Below, one piece after another: positions 8,329-17,137 of a stretch of DNA of 64,000 nucleotides. Made by a program: the position numbers and the translations under genes. This DNA comes from Loktanella sp. (GTDB lineage: Bacteria > Pseudomonadota > Alphaproteobacteria > Rhodobacterales > Rhodobacteraceae), in NCBI GenBank assembly GCA_017390475.1, contig JAFPBO010000004.1:46582-110581 (forward strand). Reading direction: 5' to 3'. How positions within the stretch are numbered: the first letter of the stretch is position 1; each line of letters begins with the position of its first letter. Under the pieces are notes generated by a model. The model saw nothing but the letters and a program-made list of their open reading frames with translations. It had not been told where the DNA came from and did not search any database.

Positions 8329-9581
8329 CGCCAGCCGATATCAGACCGGTAAAACCCGCCTGGCCAGTCGACCCCCTGTGCCATGGCATAGGCTTGTTCA
8401 TGTGCCTCTGCCAATGTCGCGCCGCGCGCGGTGATGTTCAGCACCCGCCCGCCATTGGATTGATACTGCCCATCCACCCGCTTGGTTCCGGCATGGAAGA
8501 CCATGTGGAAACTATCCTCTGGCTGCGTGTCCAGACCGCTGATCACACTGCCCTTTTCATAAGCATCCGGATAGCCATTCGCCGCCATCACGATGGTCAG
8601 CGCATGATCATCGGCCCAGTTGACCTGCATCTGGTCCAGCCGTTCCTCGGCACAGGCTTGCAGCAGATCAAGGATTTGCCCGCCCAGCCGCATCATCAGC
8701 ACCTGACATTCCGGGTCGCCAAAGCGGACGTTATATTCCACCAGACGTGGCTGGCCGTTCTGGATCATCAGCCCGCAGAACAGGATACCCTGAAACGGCG
8801 TACCGCGCCGCGCCATTTCATCCATTGTCGGTTGGATGATTTCGGACAGCGCTTTTTGCGTCACCGCGTCATTCATCACCGGCGCTGGCGAATAGGCCCC
8901 CATGCCGCCGGTATTCGGCCCCTGATCGCCATCAAAGGCGCGTTTGTGGTCTTGCGCGGTGCCGACGGGCAGGATCGTCTTGCCATCGCAGAGCACGAAG
9001 AAGGACGCTTCTTCGCCTTCCATGAACTCCTCGATCACGACAGACGCCCCGGCATCGCCAAAGGCTCCGTCGAACATATCGTCAATCGCTGCCAAAGCGT
9101 CGTCGAGGTTCATCGCCACCGTCACGCCTTTGCCTGCGGCCAGCCCGTCCGCCTTGATCACGATCGGCGCACCTTGTTCCTGAACATAGGCGCGGGCCGC
9201 ATCTGCGTCGGTGAAAGTCGCATAACCGGCGGTGGGCGCGTTCGCGGCATCGCAGATGGATTTGGTAAAGGCTTTCGACGCTTCCAGTTGCGCCGCCGCC
9301 TGTGATGGGCCGAACACCAGCAAACCCGCGCGGCGCAGACGGTCGGCGACACCGGCGGCCAATGGTGCCTCTGGCCCGATGATCACGAAATCTATCGCAT
9401 TGTCTTCGGCGAAATTCGCTACGGCATCGCCGTCGAGGATGTTGATATCGGCACAATCCGCGATCTGCGCGATCCCGGCATTGCCCGGTGCCACGATCAG
9501 CCGGTCGCATTTGGGGTTCTGTTTGATCGCCCAGGCGAGACTGTGTTCGCGCCCGCCGCTGCCGAGGATCAGGATATTCAT
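8319..9581 (-). CDS. purD: Phosphoribosylamine-glycine ligase (GAR synthetase)
   Basis: A 420-residue ATP-grasp enzyme that makes glycinamide ribonucleotide in de novo purine synthesis. The N-terminus MNILILGSGGREHSLAW is the family signature, GNAGI follows, and ATP-grasp elements include VIKADGLAAGKGV, EEFMEGEEASFFV and EYNVRFGDPECQ. Full length. It is divergent from xseA with about 70 bp between starts and converges on carD. The 3' end lies inside a 17-bp tandem repeat. Confidence 0.97.
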   Translation of the reverse strand: MNILILGSGGREHSLAWAIKQNPKCDRLIVAPGNAGIAQIADCADINILDGDAVANFAEDNAIDFVIIGPEAPLAAGVADRLRRAGLLVFGPSQAAAQLEASKAFTKSICDAANAPTAGYATFTDADAARAYVQEQGAPIVIKADGLAAGKGVTVAMNLDDALAAIDDMFDGAFGDAGASVVIEEFMEGEEASFFVLCDGKTILPVGTAQDHKRAFDGDQGPNTGGMGAYSPAPVMNDAVTQKALSEIIQPTMDEMARRGTPFQGILFCGLMIQNGQPRLVEYNVRFGDPECQVLMMRLGGQILDLLQACAEERLDQMQVNWADDHALTIVMAANGYPDAYEKGSVISGLDTQPEDSFHMVFHAGTKRVDGQYQSNGGRVLNITARGATLAEAHEQAYAMAQGVDWPGGFYRSDIGWRAL

Positions 9582-9650
9582 GGCGCTCTCCGCTTGGCGT
9601 TTCGTTGCGGGCGTTCTAAGGTCGCCGCACCCTGATCACAAGAGCATCCT

Positions 9651-11135
9651 ATGGACCTTTTCGACGATCCCGCACCTATCGACAACACGCCTGAATTTTC
9701 GGTGTCCGAGATTTCGGGCGCGGTCAAGAAAGCCATTGAAGGCGGGTTTTCTCATGTCCGCGTGCGCGGCGAGGTCGGGCGCGTGTCGCGGCCTGCCTCG
9801 GGGCATCTGTATCTGGACCTGAAAGACGACCGATCGGTGCTGTCCGCAATCATCTGGAAAGGCCGTGCTGCGGCCCTGACACACCGTCCCGAGGAAGGGA
9901 TGGAGGTCATCGCCACCGGCAAGCTGACCACTTTTCCCGGTCAGTCGAAATATCAGATGATCATTGAAGATATCGTGCCCGCCGGGGCCGGTGCGCTGAT
10001 GGCGATGCTGGAAAAACGCCGTGCGATGCTGGCGGGCGAGGGGTTGTTTGATGCGTCGCGCAAGAAACCGCTGCCCTATCTGCCCGAGATTATCGGCGTT
10101 GTGACGTCCCCGTCCGGTGCGGTGATCCGCGATATCCTGCACCGGCTGCGCGACCGTTTCCCGCGCAAGGTGCTGGTCTGGCCCGTCGCCGTGCAAGGCC
10201 AGAAATGCGCGCCAGAGGTGGCGGCGGCGATTGCGGGTTTCAATGCGCTGACGCCGGGCGGTGCCTTGCCGCGCCCCGATCTGTTGATCGTCGCGCGGGG
10301 CGGTGGGTCGTTGGAGGACCTTTGGGGGTTTAACGAAGAAATCGTGGTCCGCGCTGCGGCGGCGTCTGACATTCCGCTGATCTCTGCCGTGGGGCATGAG
10401 ACTGACACGACGCTGATCGATTTTGCCGCTGATGTCCGCGCGCCGACACCGACGGCGGCGGCAGAACTGGCTGTGCCGGTGCGGATCGAATTGCTGGCCT
10501 TCGTGGACCAGCAAGGCGCGCGGCTGGTGCGGGCCTTGTCCAACGCGGTGCAGAACCGCCGACAGCGGCTGCGTGATCTGGCGCGTGCCTTGCCGCAGGT
10601 GGAAACGCTGGTCGATGGGCCACGCCAGCGGCTGGATTATCTGTCTGACAGATTGCCAGCGGCCCTGCGGCAAGCAGCGGCGAAAAAACGCCTGCAACTT
10701 TCTGATGCGGCCCTGCGTCCCGCGATCCTGCAACGGCGATTGGCCGAGGATCGGCGGCGGCTGTCGGCGCTGTCAGACAGGCTGGTTCCCGCCTTGCAGC
10801 GTCGCACCGGCGATGCGGCGGTGACATTGGAACGGGCGGGGCGGGGGTTGCGCGTCGATCTGTTGCAGGTCCGGCTGGACCGGCAGGGCGAAAGGCTCGG
10901 CAATGCCGCGCAGCGCCTGTCAGACCGCGCCACCCGCCAGCAGGCAGAACGCAAGGCGCGGCTGGCCGCATTGGACAGGTTGCACGAATCGTTGGGATAT
11001 ATGGAAACGCTCAAGCGCGGCTATGCGGTGGTGCGGGCGGGGGATGATTTGGTCACCGACAGCCAGACAGCGGCCAAAGCGGGCGATCTGGAAATCCAGT
11101 TCGCCGACGGGCGCGTCAATGTCCGGTCAGGATGA
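9651..11135 (+). CDS. xseA: Exodeoxyribonuclease VII large subunit
   Basis: A 494-residue subunit of the single-strand-specific nuclease ExoVII. The N-terminal OB fold (EFSVSEISGAVKKAIE, VRVRGEVGRVSRPASGHLYL) is followed by the catalytic domain with VVTSPSGAVIRD, VARGGGSLEDLW and ISAVGHETDTTLID. A long coiled coil (residues ~280-430) and the closing LKRGYAVVR motif complete the family layout. The small subunit xseB is not adjacent. The 3' end overlaps the convergent small secreted-protein gene by 9 bp. Confidence 0.96.
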   Translation: MDLFDDPAPIDNTPEFSVSEISGAVKKAIEGGFSHVRVRGEVGRVSRPASGHLYLDLKDDRSVLSAIIWKGRAAALTHRPEEGMEVIATGKLTTFPGQSKYQMIIEDIVPAGAGALMAMLEKRRAMLAGEGLFDASRKKPLPYLPEIIGVVTSPSGAVIRDILHRLRDRFPRKVLVWPVAVQGQKCAPEVAAAIAGFNALTPGGALPRPDLLIVARGGGSLEDLWGFNEEIVVRAAAASDIPLISAVGHETDTTLIDFAADVRAPTPTAAAELAVPVRIELLAFVDQQGARLVRALSNAVQNRRQRLRDLARALPQVETLVDGPRQRLDYLSDRLPAALRQAAAKKRLQLSDAALRPAILQRRLAEDRRRLSALSDRLVPALQRRTGDAAVTLERAGRGLRVDLLQVRLDRQGERLGNAAQRLSDRATRQQAERKARLAALDRLHESLGYMETLKRGYAVVRAGDDLVTDSQTAAKAGDLEIQFADGRVNVRSG

Positions 11136-11510
11136 CAGATCGTTGCAGATCAGCGGCTCATCCGCATCGGTTTCATAGATCACCGTGCCGAAAGGGACAT
11201 TGGTGAACACCGCCCTGATCCCGCCCGGTTCATCATAGATCGCCCAGCATTTGGGTTCGGGGTCGTCGTCGTAGCGAAAGCAGATATCGCCTTTGCTTTC
11301 GTACCAGACGCCATACATGCAGGTGCCGTCAAAGGTGGACCACATCACGCGGCGGCCCGGCAGATAGGCCTCGACCCCATAGGTCGGGTTGGTATCGGTG
11401 CGAAAGGTGATCGTGCGGCCGGTGACATGGGCGTCGAAGTCTTCCGCATTCATCGTGTCCTGCGCCATGGCGGGGGTCGCCAGACAGAGTATCAAAAGCA
11501 AACTACGCAT
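11127..11510 (-). CDS. Small secreted protein of unknown function
   Basis: A 127-residue protein with a signal peptide (MRSLLLILCLATPAMAQ, cleavage after AQ). The mature part has four cysteines (CMYG, CFRY, CWAIY, CNDLSS) and acidic patches, suggesting a disulfide-stabilised periplasmic domain. The pattern GRTITFRTDTNPTYGVEAYL plus KGDICFRYDDDPEPKCW resembles small conserved Rhodobacteraceae periplasmic proteins, but I cannot name a family. Its start lies within the 3' end region of the alkB-like gene (8-bp overlap at 11503-11510), so the two are probably co-transcribed. Confidence 0.75.
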   Translation of the reverse strand: MRSLLLILCLATPAMAQDTMNAEDFDAHVTGRTITFRTDTNPTYGVEAYLPGRRVMWSTFDGTCMYGVWYESKGDICFRYDDDPEPKCWAIYDEPGGIRAVFTNVPFGTVIYETDADEPLICNDLSS

Positions 11511-12519
11511 CGCGCCACCTGTCGGTCAAAGGGTCCATGATCCGCCGCCACAAAGGCGGCAGCAGCGCGATACTGGCCATCAGCGGCAAAGGCCGTGGCA
11601 GCACCGGCGCATCGCCGGGCAATTCCAGCGCCGGATAAGCGCGGGCCGGGCGCGCGTGATGGTCGGAATGCCTTGTGGCGTTCAGCATCATCGCAGAGGA
11701 ATATTGATGTGGGCTGTTCCAGCTATGTTTGGCAGCGACAGGTTCGGGCTTGCCATCAGCACGGGTTTTGCGCATCAGCCCGTAATGCTGGACGTAATCC
11801 GACAGCAAAAGCTGGGTCTGCGCATGGCCTGCAAGGGCGATGTAAAGGATCAGCCCCTTGGTTCCGCCCAGCAGATAGGCCAGCGCGATGAAGGCCGCAC
11901 CGCCGCCCAGATAGAGCCAGTAAGGATTGTGCCAGACGGGGCGTCCGATCCTTGTCAGGCGCTCTTTCTCGGCCCGGTAACCGCCTTTGAACGACCCGGC
12001 CCATGCGCGGATCATGTAGCGGTAAAATCCTTCGCCCTTGCGCGACGTGTTGGGGTCTTTGCGCGTTGCGACATGCCGGTGATGCACCAGCACATGTGCC
12101 GATGTATGATGCCCGAACAGCAGCGAGATATAGACCCACATCCCCAGCCGGTGCAGCGCATGCTGGCGCCGGTGGATCAGTTCATGCGCATTGGCATTGC
12201 TGACCTGCCCGAAATAAAGGCCTGCCGCAAAGAACAGCCCGACCTTTTCCGGCCGGCTGATCGCGTCACCGGCCAGCGCCCAGACCACCAGCGGCAGCAG
12301 CGCCAAATGCACCAGTGCCAGCAGCACCGACAACGCCGTCCCGCTGGCGGTCTCATCGCGCCCGGTATCTTCGGGCAAAAGCCGGTCGGCAAGGCTCGTC
12401 ACCAGCGCCAGCACCAGCACCGCCGCGATGACCCAAGCGCCGCCTTGCACAGCGCCCGTGCCGATCAGCCCCGCAGGCAGCAAGGTTGCAAAGGCGAAAA
12501 GGGCAGTCTGGCGTGTCAT
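11503..12519 (-). CDS. AlkB-type membrane di-iron alkane/fatty-acid hydroxylase
   Basis: A 338-residue integral membrane di-iron hydroxylase. Three histidine boxes are visible: HELIHRR, HVLVHHRHVATRKDPNTS and ATRHSDHHARPARAYP. Hydrophobic segments between them fit a four- to six-helix bundle. Family members hydroxylate terminal methyl groups of alkanes or related chains, with electrons from rubredoxin or ferredoxin. The start ATG 12519 (MTRQTALFAFATLL) is chosen because the upstream frame is low-complexity antisense to the next gene. It is shorter than Pseudomonas AlkB (~400), as in other roseobacter homologues. No rubredoxin gene is in the window. Confidence 0.88.
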   Translation of the reverse strand: MTRQTALFAFATLLPAGLIGTGAVQGGAWVIAAVLVLALVTSLADRLLPEDTGRDETASGTALSVLLALVHLALLPLVVWALAGDAISRPEKVGLFFAAGLYFGQVSNANAHELIHRRQHALHRLGMWVYISLLFGHHTSAHVLVHHRHVATRKDPNTSRKGEGFYRYMIRAWAGSFKGGYRAEKERLTRIGRPVWHNPYWLYLGGGAAFIALAYLLGGTKGLILYIALAGHAQTQLLLSDYVQHYGLMRKTRADGKPEPVAAKHSWNSPHQYSSAMMLNATRHSDHHARPARAYPALELPGDAPVLPRPLPLMASIALLPPLWRRIMDPLTDRWRDA

Positions 12520-12656
12520 TGCAGGATGTTTAGCATGTGTTTCGCGCCAGATTAAGCGAAACCCGCGTGATGCGCGGTTTGGCCCTTCAGCGTCGCTTTT
12601 GCGTGGTTCAGGGCGGGGCCGGAGTCTATGCTGCGCCAAAAGCAGGAGGGGCAGGC

Positions 12657-14342
12657 ATGGCCGAGGACAATAAGGACGGCATCTGGAAATCCGGCAAGGG
12701 CAGGGGGCGGCATACGCCCAAAGGCCGTCAGTTGGATGATGCCGCCTGGGCGGAGGTCCGCGCGCTTCTGGCCGGTCGCCCGCGCCGTCGTGACCTGCTG
12801 ATCGAGCATTTGCATCTGATTCAGGATCATTATGGTCATCTGTCCGCCGCCCATCTGCGTGCCCTTGCCGAGGAAATGCGCCTGTCAGAGGCCGAAGTGT
12901 ACGAGGTCGCCACCTTTTACGCCCATTTCGATGTGGTAAAGGAAGGCGAGACGCCGCCACCCGCCTTGACGATCCGGGTCTGCGACAGCCTGTCGTGTGA
13001 ACTGGCGGGCGCGCAGGCGTTGAAAACGGCGCTGGAAGACGGGCTTGACCCGGCGCAGGTGCGTGTTTTGCGGGCACCCTGCATGGGGCGCTGCGATACG
13101 GCACCGGTGCTGGAAATCGGGCACAATCATATCGACCACGCGACGCCGGAAAAGGTGCAGGCCGCGATAGCCGCCGGTGACACTCATGCGCATCTGCCGG
13201 AATATCAGACCCTTGCGACCTATCGCGCCGATGGCGGCTATCTGACCTTGGCCGATCTGCGCGAAAACGGCGATTGGGCGGCAGTGCAGGAGGTGGTGCT
13301 GGCCTCTGGTCTGCGCGGTCTTGGTGGGGCTGGTTTTCCATCCGGCAAGAAATGGGGTTTCGTGCGCGCCAATCCCGGGCCGCGCTATCTGGCGGTGAAC
13401 GGGGATGAGGGCGAGCCGGGGACCTTCAAGGACCGGCATTATCTGGAACGGCACCCGCATTTGTTTCTCGAAGGCATGCTGATCGCCGCCTGGGCGGTCG
13501 AGGTCACGACCTGTTTCATTTATATGCGCGATGAATATCCCGCCGTGCTGGACATTCTGCGCCGCGAGATTGCCGCGCTGGAAGCCGCCGGGATCATTGC
13601 ACCGGGCTATATCGACCTGCGGCGCGGGGCCGGTGCCTATATCTGCGGTGAGGAATCGGCGATGATCGAAAGCATCGAAGGCAAGCGCGGTATCCCCCGG
13701 CACCGTCCACCCTTTGTTGCGCAGGTCGGCATCTTTGACCGCCCGACGCTGGTGCATAATGTCGAAACCCTGCTTTGGGTGGCGCGGGTCTGCCGGGAGG
13801 GGCCGGAAATCCTGGATGCGGTCGAAAAGAACGGGCGCAGGGGGCTGCGGTCCTATTCCGTGTCCGGACGTGTGGCGCAGCCGGGAATTTATGTGTTGCC
13901 TGCCGGATCGACGATCACCGATATCATCGCGGCGGCGGGCGGGATGGCGGAAGGACATGTGTTCAAGGCATATCAGCCGGGCGGGCCGTCATCCGGCCTG
14001 TTGCCGGCGTCTATTGCCGATGTGCCACTGGATTTCGACACGTTGCAGGAACATGACACATTCATCGGATCGGCGGCGGTGGTGGTTCTGTCGCAGCACG
14101 ACCGTGCCCGCGATGCCGCGCTGAACATGCTGCGGTTTTTCGAGGATGAAAGCTGTGGGCAATGCACGCCTTGCCGGGTGGGATGTCAGAAGGCCGTGAT
14201 GCTGATGCAGGCGGATCGCTGGGACCGCGACTTGCTGGCTGATCTGTGTGCCACGATGGTCGATGCCTCGATCTGCGGGCTGGGGCAGGCGGCGCCGAAC
14301 CCCATCAGGCTGGTGATGCGGCATTTCGGGGATGAAATCTGA
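12657..14342 (+). CDS. NuoE-NuoF fusion: NADH-binding diaphorase subunit, formate-dehydrogenase-beta-like
   Basis: A 561-residue fusion. Residues ~30-165 are NuoE-like with 2Fe-2S cysteines in CDSLSCELAG and APCMGRCDTAP. The remainder is NuoF-like: GLGGAGFPSGKKW (NADH/FMN site), YLAVNGDEGEPGTFKDR and the 4Fe-4S motif ESCGQCTPCRVGC. Such fusions serve as the NAD-reducing beta subunit of soluble molybdenum/tungsten formate dehydrogenases. ATG 12657 has a strong AGGAGG site; the longer frame from 12537 lacks one. No catalytic (FdsA-type) subunit is adjacent, so the partner is elsewhere or this is an orphan diaphorase. Confidence 0.85.
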   Translation: MAEDNKDGIWKSGKGRGRHTPKGRQLDDAAWAEVRALLAGRPRRRDLLIEHLHLIQDHYGHLSAAHLRALAEEMRLSEAEVYEVATFYAHFDVVKEGETPPPALTIRVCDSLSCELAGAQALKTALEDGLDPAQVRVLRAPCMGRCDTAPVLEIGHNHIDHATPEKVQAAIAAGDTHAHLPEYQTLATYRADGGYLTLADLRENGDWAAVQEVVLASGLRGLGGAGFPSGKKWGFVRANPGPRYLAVNGDEGEPGTFKDRHYLERHPHLFLEGMLIAAWAVEVTTCFIYMRDEYPAVLDILRREIAALEAAGIIAPGYIDLRRGAGAYICGEESAMIESIEGKRGIPRHRPPFVAQVGIFDRPTLVHNVETLLWVARVCREGPEILDAVEKNGRRGLRSYSVSGRVAQPGIYVLPAGSTITDIIAAAGGMAEGHVFKAYQPGGPSSGLLPASIADVPLDFDTLQEHDTFIGSAAVVVLSQHDRARDAALNMLRFFEDESCGQCTPCRVGCQKAVMLMQADRWDRDLLADLCATMVDASICGLGQAAPNPIRLVMRHFGDEI

Positions 14343-14346
14343 TGCA

Positions 14347-14389
14347 CCCGTGGCTTTGCCACGGGCGCGCCTCCGGCAGGGATATTTTT
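14347..14389 (+). repeat. Hairpin plus conserved GCCTCCGGC element, copy B
   Basis: The stem CCCGTGGC / GCCACGGG (loop TTT, 14347-14365) is followed by GCCTCCGGCAGGGATATTTTT. It lies directly after the NuoEF stop and is on the coding strand, so it could terminate transcription. It differs from copies A and C by a few bases in the tail and by a wholly different stem sequence. Confidence 0.65.
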
Positions 14390-14472
14390 ACTCGGAAGAT
14401 GATGGGGCGTAGGCTTTCCAATTGTTGGCGGAATGGCTAGGTCTTTGGGTGTCATAACAAAAGGCAGATCGC

Positions 14473-15453
14473 ATGGCGTTTTTCAGCAAGCTCAAAGAGA
14501 GGATGTTCAAATCCTCGGCCAAGATCGACGCCGGTCTGGACGCGATCGTCACCGAGACGCCGGGGCCTGCTCCGAAACCCGGCCTGATCGGGCGGCTGTT
14601 TTCTGATGCCGATGTGCAGCGTCGCGCCCTTGATGACGCGATGCTGGAAGAGCTTGAGGATTTGCTGATCACCGCCGATATGGGGGTCGAGACCGCGCAG
14701 CGCGTCACCGCGAACCTGGCCGAAGGCAATCTGGGCAAGCGTCTGTCGGTGGAAGAGGTCAAGCGCCTGCTGGCGGCGGAAATCGTGCGGATCATGGACC
14801 CGGTGGCGCGACCCTTGCCAATTTATGCCAAAAAGCCGCAGGTCGTGCTGGTGGTTGGCGTCAACGGGTCAGGCAAGACGACGACGATCGGCAAGCTCGC
14901 CAGCCAGTTTCAGGCGGCAGGCAAACAGGTGGTGATTGCCGCCGGTGATACGTTCCGCGCAGCTGCTGTGGAACAATTGCAGGTCTGGGGGCAGCGCGCC
15001 GGGGTGCCGGTGCTAACTGCGCCTGAAGGATCGGACCCTGCCAGTCTTGCCTTTGATGCGATGGGCCGCGCGCAGGCGGATGGCGCTGATCTGTTGATGA
15101 TCGACACCGCAGGCCGGTTGCAGAACCGCACCGATCTGATGGAGGAACTGGCCAAGATCGTCCGGGTGATCCGCAAGAAAGACCCCGATGCGCCGCATAA
15201 CACATTGCTGGTGCTGGATGCGACGACAGGGCAGAATGCGGTGCAGCAGGTCAAGGTGTTTCAGGAACTGGCGGCGGTGTCGGGGCTGGTGATGACCAAG
15301 CTGGATGGCACCGCCAAGGGTGGGGTGCTGGTGGCGCTGGCCGATAAATTCGGCCTGCCGATCCATGCAATTGGGGTCGGTGAACAGATTGATGATCTGG
15401 CACCCTTTGATCCCGAAGAATTTGCCGCGGCGCTTGTCGGCCTGGAGTTGTAA
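14473..15453 (+). CDS. ftsY: Signal recognition particle receptor FtsY
   Basis: A 326-residue SRP GTPase that docks ribosome-nascent chains at the membrane. The N domain is followed by the G domain with GVNGSGKTTT (G1), DTFRAAAVEQL, DTAGR (G3), TKLDGTAKGG (G4) and a C-terminal IGVGEQIDDLAPF. It lacks the long acidic A domain of E. coli FtsY, as is usual in alphaproteobacteria. The following DMT transporter gene begins within a few bases of the stop. Confidence 0.97.
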   Translation: MAFFSKLKERMFKSSAKIDAGLDAIVTETPGPAPKPGLIGRLFSDADVQRRALDDAMLEELEDLLITADMGVETAQRVTANLAEGNLGKRLSVEEVKRLLAAEIVRIMDPVARPLPIYAKKPQVVLVVGVNGSGKTTTIGKLASQFQAAGKQVVIAAGDTFRAAAVEQLQVWGQRAGVPVLTAPEGSDPASLAFDAMGRAQADGADLLMIDTAGRLQNRTDLMEELAKIVRVIRKKDPDAPHNTLLVLDATTGQNAVQQVKVFQELAAVSGLVMTKLDGTAKGGVLVALADKFGLPIHAIGVGEQIDDLAPFDPEEFAAALVGLEL

Positions 15454-15543
15454 GTCCTGCCAGACCTTGCCGCCTATCTGATCAGCATCGCAGGCACGGC
15501 CGAAGGCGCGCGGCTGGCGACTATTCTGGCGCTGACCTCGGCC

Positions 15544-16368
15544 GTGGCGCATGCGGTGTTCGGGGCCTTGCAGAAAGGCCGTCATGATCCCTGGCTGACG
15601 CGCGGCGCGATTGATCTGTGGCTGGTGATCTTTACCGCACCCATAGCGCTGTTCCTCGTGCCTTGGCCGAATGCGGCGACGGCGCTGATCCTTGTGGGGG
15701 CGGTGATAATTCATTTTGCCTATAAGGTCGCCATGGCGCGGGCCTATGAAAAGGCCGCATTCACAGTGGTTTACCCTGTGGTGCGCGGCACCGGGCCGCT
15801 GGTCACGGTGATCGCGGCATCGCTGTTTTTCGGCGAATATTACTCCGCCATGCAATGGGTCGGTGTCGCGTTCCTATCCGGCGGTATCCTGCTGCTGGCG
15901 CTGCGTAACCTGAGCGAGGAAAAGCTGGACCTTGCGTCGTTGAAATCCGGGCTGATCTGGGCGCTGATCGGCGGGATGCTGGTGGCCCTATATACCACCT
16001 ATGATGCGTTTGGCATTCGCCAATCGCCTGATCCGTTTACCTTTCTTGCTTGGTTCTTTTTTGTCACTGCGCTGGATTTTCCGGTGCTGGCCTATCTGCG
16101 TTACCGCCGGATGGACAACCCGCCGACGCTGACCCCGCTGATGTGGCGCGGTGTCATTGGTGCCTTGGTCGCCTGGGTCAGTTTCGGCGGTGTCATGGTC
16201 GCCACCATGGTCGGCAAAGTGGGCGAGGCCGCGGTGCTGCGTGAAACATCCACCGTTTTTGCCGCATTGATCGGCTGGTTCATCCTGCGCGAAAAGGTGG
16301 GGCCACGCCGCCTGTTCCTGATGACATTGGTTGCGCTGGGCGCTGTGATCGTGGAAATGGGGGGCTGA
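15544..16368 (+). CDS. EamA/DMT-family membrane transporter (start probably further upstream)
   Basis: About 274 residues from GTG 15544, with multiple hydrophobic segments and the EamA pattern VYPVVRGTGPLVTVIAA and FGEYYSAMQWVGVAFLSGG. DMT proteins export small metabolites; substrate unknown. Protein-like coding continues upstream in frame to just after the ftsY stop (CTG 15457: LPDLAAYLISIAGTAEG...), and a GGAG at 15444-15447 is ideally placed for CTG 15457. The GTG start would lose part of the first membrane helix. It appears to be coupled to ftsY and followed by yciB after 11 bp. Confidence 0.85.
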   Translation: MAHAVFGALQKGRHDPWLTRGAIDLWLVIFTAPIALFLVPWPNAATALILVGAVIIHFAYKVAMARAYEKAAFTVVYPVVRGTGPLVTVIAASLFFGEYYSAMQWVGVAFLSGGILLLALRNLSEEKLDLASLKSGLIWALIGGMLVALYTTYDAFGIRQSPDPFTFLAWFFFVTALDFPVLAYLRYRRMDNPPTLTPLMWRGVIGALVAWVSFGGVMVATMVGKVGEAAVLRETSTVFAALIGWFILREKVGPRRLFLMTLVALGAVIVEMGG

Positions 16369-16379
16369 AGGAGACTGCA

Positions 16380-16988
16380 ATGACCAAAACCATCAACCCG
16401 ATCCTGAAACAGGTGCTGGAACTGGGGCCGACGCTGGCATTTTTCCTGATCTATCTGCGGATCAAGGATGATATCTATGTCATTGGTGGCACGGAATATT
16501 CCGGGTTTATCATCGCCGCCTTGGTCTTTGTGCCGATCCTGTTGGTCGCGATGGGCATCCTTTGGGCGCTGACCGGCAAGCTGAGCCGGATGCAGATTTT
16601 CACTGCCTTCATGGTGATCTTCTTCGGCGGGCTGACGGCCTATTTCAACGATGAACGGTTCTTCAAGATGAAAACCACCATCGTTTACGGCGCGATGGCG
16701 GGGCTGTTGGGGATCGGTCTGCTGCGCGGGCAAAGCTATCTGCAATATGTGATGGAAGAATTCCTGCCGATGCAACGCGAAGGCTGGATGATCTTTACCA
16801 AACGGCTGGCGTTTATCTTTACCGTGCTGGCGGTTGCCAATGAAATCATCTGGCGCACGCAATCGACCGAAACCTGGGTCAAGCTGGAAACCTTTGCCTT
16901 TCCTGCCGTGCTGTTCGTGTTTTTGTGGTTTCAGATTATTGGTTTGCAGAAATACCTGATCGAGGATCCGGCGCAAACCAAGGATTGA
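16380..16988 (+). CDS. yciB: Inner-membrane-spanning protein YciB / septation protein A
   Basis: A 202-residue protein with five to six membrane segments. Family-typical features include the opening LELGPTLAFFLIY, TGKLSRMQIFTAFMVIFFGGLTAYF and the Asn/Asp-rich NDERFFKMKTTIVYG. YciB is linked to cell envelope synthesis and septation (also called IspZ). It follows the DMT transporter gene by 11 bp and is probably in the ftsY transcription unit. Confidence 0.9.
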   Translation: MTKTINPILKQVLELGPTLAFFLIYLRIKDDIYVIGGTEYSGFIIAALVFVPILLVAMGILWALTGKLSRMQIFTAFMVIFFGGLTAYFNDERFFKMKTTIVYGAMAGLLGIGLLRGQSYLQYVMEEFLPMQREGWMIFTKRLAFIFTVLAVANEIIWRTQSTETWVKLETFAFPAVLFVFLWFQIIGLQKYLIEDPAQTKD

Positions 16989-17017
16989 CGCCATGTCGTC
17001 GCAGGCGTAATTGCCTT

Positions 17018-17072
17018 GTGTGGTGATTTGTTTCCGGATTGCAGGCCACGTAAAACATACTGCTAAAAAGGG
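17018..17072 (+). promoter_or_regulatory. SAM-II riboswitch upstream of metZ
   Basis: The leader contains GGTGATTTG, CCGGATTGCAGGCCACGT and TGCTAAAAAGGG in the order and spacing of the SAM-II class. P1 is GTGG (17020-17023) with CCAC (17046-17049). The invariant GCTAAA...AAGGG end forms the pseudoknot in known members. SAM-II elements are known ahead of methionine biosynthesis genes in alphaproteobacteria, which matches the downstream metZ. A covariance-model search was not possible here. Confidence 0.85.
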
Positions 17073-17076
17073 TGGC

Positions 17077-17119
17077 GGGTTTGCGAACCCCGATGCCTTT
17101 GCCGGTATCGGGGTTTTTT
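17077..17119 (+). terminator. Riboswitch expression platform: terminator with competing hairpin
   Basis: The terminator stem AACCCCGAT (17086-17094) / ATCGGGGTT (17107-17115) runs into TTTTTT, 19 bp before the metZ start. A shorter hairpin, GGGTT (17077-17081) / AACCC (17086-17090), uses the same 5' bases and would exclude the terminator. The layout implies SAM-controlled transcription termination; the direction of switching is inferred. Confidence 0.8.
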
Positions 17120-17137
17120 GTTGCGCGAGGGCAGAAT

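Noticed and set aside
12520-13341. N-terminal extension of the AlkB-type gene to 612 residues
   Set aside because: The added ~270 residues are Arg/Pro-rich and lie antisense to the NuoE-like coding region. The histidine-box protein begins naturally at ATG 12519.
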